This document shows, piece by piece, positions 4,932 through 6,487 of a stretch of 6,487 bases of DNA (position 1 is its first letter; every line of letters begins with the position of its first letter). Under the pieces are notes generated by a model that searched no databases, was not told the DNA's origin, and saw nothing but the letters and a program-made list of their open reading frames with translations. The position numbers were made by a program, and so were the translations under genes. Source of the stretch: CAG-791 sp045546175 (GTDB taxonomy: Bacteria; Bacillota; Clostridia; Lachnospirales; Lachnospiraceae); NCBI GenBank assembly GCA_045546175.1, contig JAZQCI010000035.1, positions 1 through 6,487 on the forward strand, given 5' to 3'.

Positions 4932-6487
4932 ATGCCTATTACACAATTTTTGGAACGTAATGCTCAGATGTGGCCCAATGATGTGGCCCTCGTAGAACTT
5001 AACCCGGATATCAAGGTTCCGAGACTCACAACCTGGAAAGAATATGAACTGATCCAGCCCCTTCACGAAGTTGCCAGCCGCCAGGAGATCACCTGGGCGG
5101 TCTTCAACGAGAAGGCAAACCGCGTGGCCAACATGCTGATCGCCCGCGGCATCGTCAAGGGCGATAAGGTCGCGATCCTCCTCATGAACTGTCTGGACTG
5201 GCTGCCGATCTATTTTGGCATCCTAAAGACAGGCGCGATCGCGGTTCCGCTCAACTTCCGCTACAGCGCGGACGAGATCGAGTACTGCGTAAAGCTCGCG
5301 GAAGCAGACGTCCTGATCTTCGGACCTGAGTTCATCGGCCGTGTCGAGGAGATCGCGGACAGTATCTCCCGCAGAAGACTTCTTCTGTACGACGGACCCG
5401 GATGCCCCTCCTTTGCAGAGGATTTCATCTCCCAGACAGCAAACTATTCCAGTATTGCTCCTGACGTAGAAGTTACTGACGAGGATTACGGCGCAATCTA
5501 CTTCTCCTCCGGCACAACAGGATTCCCCAAGGCGATCCTTCACACACATGCGGGAATCATGCACGCGGCGATCATGGAGCAGAAACACCACGGACAGCAG
5601 AAAGACGACTGCTTCCTCTGCATCCCGCCCCTGTATCACACAGGTGCCAAGATGCACTGGTTCGGAAGCCTCGTCTCCGGCGGCAAGGCTGTTCTCCTGA
5701 GGGGAACCACTCCCGAGACGATCCTCAAGGCTGTCTCTGACGAGAAGTGCACAGTTGTATGGCTTCTCGTTCCGTGGGCTCAGGATATTCTGGATTCCCT
5801 CGACAACGGCAGCGTCAAAAAAGAGGATTACTGCCTGGATCAGTGGCGCCTGATGCACATCGGAGCGCAGCCCGTTCCTCCGTCAATGATCAAGCACTGG
5901 ATGGATTACTTCCCCAATCACCAGTATGACACCAACTACGGTCTGTCCGAATCCCTCGGACCCGGCTGTGTCCACCTGGGTGTTGAGAACATCCACAAGG
6001 TCGGCGCCATCGGTAAGCCCGGATACATGTGGGAATGCAGGATCGTCGACGAAAACAGGAAGGACGTGGCTCCCGGCGATGTCGGAGAACTCGCTGTCAA
6101 GGGTCCCGGCGTCATGGTATGCTATTACAACAACCCTGAAGCCACCAAAGAGGTCCTGGACGACGACAGATGGCTCTACACCGGTGATATGGCAATTCAG
6201 GACGAAGACGGCTTTATCTTCCTTGTAGACCGCAAGAAAGACGTCATCATCTCCGGCGGCGAGAACCTCTATCCTGTACAGATCGAAGACTTCCTTCACA
6301 CCTTCGAGCCCATCAACGACGTCGCTGTCATCGGACTTCCCGACAAGCGTCTGGGCGAGATCGCTACAGCCATTATCCAGCTCAAGGAAGGTTTCACATG
6401 CACCGAGCAGGACGTCAACGACTACTGCAAGAAGCTTCCCCGCTACAAGAGGCCCCGCAAGATCATCTTCGCCGAGGTTCCCAGGAA
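4932..6487 (+). CDS. AMP-forming acyl-CoA synthetase (ANL superfamily), 3' end outside window
   Basis: The frame is open from ATG 4932 to the window edge: 518 residues are visible and probably only a few dozen are missing. ANL motifs in order are the A3 P-loop SSGTTGFPK (192-200), IPPLYHTGA (231-239), A5 NYGLSE (335-340), A7 YTGD (416-419) and the A8 hinge DRKKDVIISGGENLYP (433-448). KLPRYKRPRK (501-510) leads towards the A10 catalytic Lys, which lies beyond the edge. The reaction is activation of a carboxylic acid with ATP to an acyl-adenylate, then transfer to CoA, in the cytoplasm or at the membrane. The general style is that of medium/long-chain fatty-acyl-CoA ligases, but the substrate cannot be fixed. 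An N-terminal segment of about 25 residues (27-51, with TTWKEYELIQPLHEVASRQ) precedes the usual EITW...NEKANRVA start of the domain. Strong SD and its own promoter. Confidence 0.92.
   Translation, partial: MPITQFLERNAQMWPNDVALVELNPDIKVPRLTTWKEYELIQPLHEVASRQEITWAVFNEKANRVANMLIARGIVKGDKVAILLMNCLDWLPIYFGILKTGAIAVPLNFRYSADEIEYCVKLAEADVLIFGPEFIGRVEEIADSISRRRLLLYDGPGCPSFAEDFISQTANYSSIAPDVEVTDEDYGAIYFSSGTTGFPKAILHTHAGIMHAAIMEQKHHGQQKDDCFLCIPPLYHTGAKMHWFGSLVSGGKAVLLRGTTPETILKAVSDEKCTVVWLLVPWAQDILDSLDNGSVKKEDYCLDQWRLMHIGAQPVPPSMIKHWMDYFPNHQYDTNYGLSESLGPGCVHLGVENIHKVGAIGKPGYMWECRIVDENRKDVAPGDVGELAVKGPGVMVCYYNNPEATKEVLDDDRWLYTGDMAIQDEDGFIFLVDRKKDVIISGGENLYPVQIEDFLHTFEPINDVAVIGLPDKRLGEIATAIIQLKEGFTCTEQDVNDYCKKLPRYKRPRKIIFAEVPR

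Noticed and set aside
5223..5858. 211-codon minus-strand frame (and a second one at 5883-6299) inside the acyl-CoA synthetase gene
   Set aside because: Both are mirror frames of a gene with complete ANL motifs; no plausible protein features.

Overview
The window looks like chromosomal core DNA from a moderately GC-rich (by eye a little over half G+C) Bacillota, most likely a Lachnospiraceae-type Clostridia. The basis is the style of the proteins (a FIANVSHDFRSPLTSIRG kinase H-box, a HypE-like AIR-synthase relative beside an AsnC/Lrp regulator and a class I aminotransferase, a divergent GreA), strong AGGAGG-type ribosome binding sites and SigA-type promoters. This placement comes from family resemblance, not from a search. 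I see no IS element, phage gene, CRISPR array, tRNA or rRNA.

Layout. Positions 1-705 (+) hold the 3' end of a sensor histidine kinase gene. It meets trmL tail to tail with no base between the two stop codons. From about 4124 leftwards to 706 runs a minus-strand operon in the order: 33-codon membrane-peptide gene (3941-4042), a stem-loop, an AIR-synthase/HypE-like gene (2938-3870), an Lrp/AsnC regulator (2411-2902), a class I/II aminotransferase (1200-2387) and trmL (706-1200). The gaps between genes are 70, 35 and 23 bases, then a 1-base stop/start overlap. A near-consensus promoter (TTGCAA-17-TATAAT, 4131-4159) drives it.

The same palindromic TTGCAA can serve as the -35 of a plus-strand promoter (TTGCAA-18-TATGAT) for a greA-family gene (4241-4744). 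The two transcription units therefore appear to be fired back to back from one shared hexamer. After greA come three successive hairpins (4750-4862), the last the best terminator candidate. A separate promoter (TTGACT-17-TACACT) follows and then an AMP-forming acyl-CoA synthetase gene (4932 onwards), cut by the window edge shortly before its C-terminus.

How the genes fit together. The minus operon joins a probable amino-acid-sensing regulator, a probable amino-acid transaminase and a wobble-base tRNA methyltransferase, so an amino-acid/translation theme is plausible but not shown. The most unusual points are the unannotated hydrophobic micro-protein at the head of the operon, the AIR-synthase-like protein whose ATP-binding signature is substituted at its key residues, and the shared -35 element. 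I do not see convincing evidence for an exotic new system.
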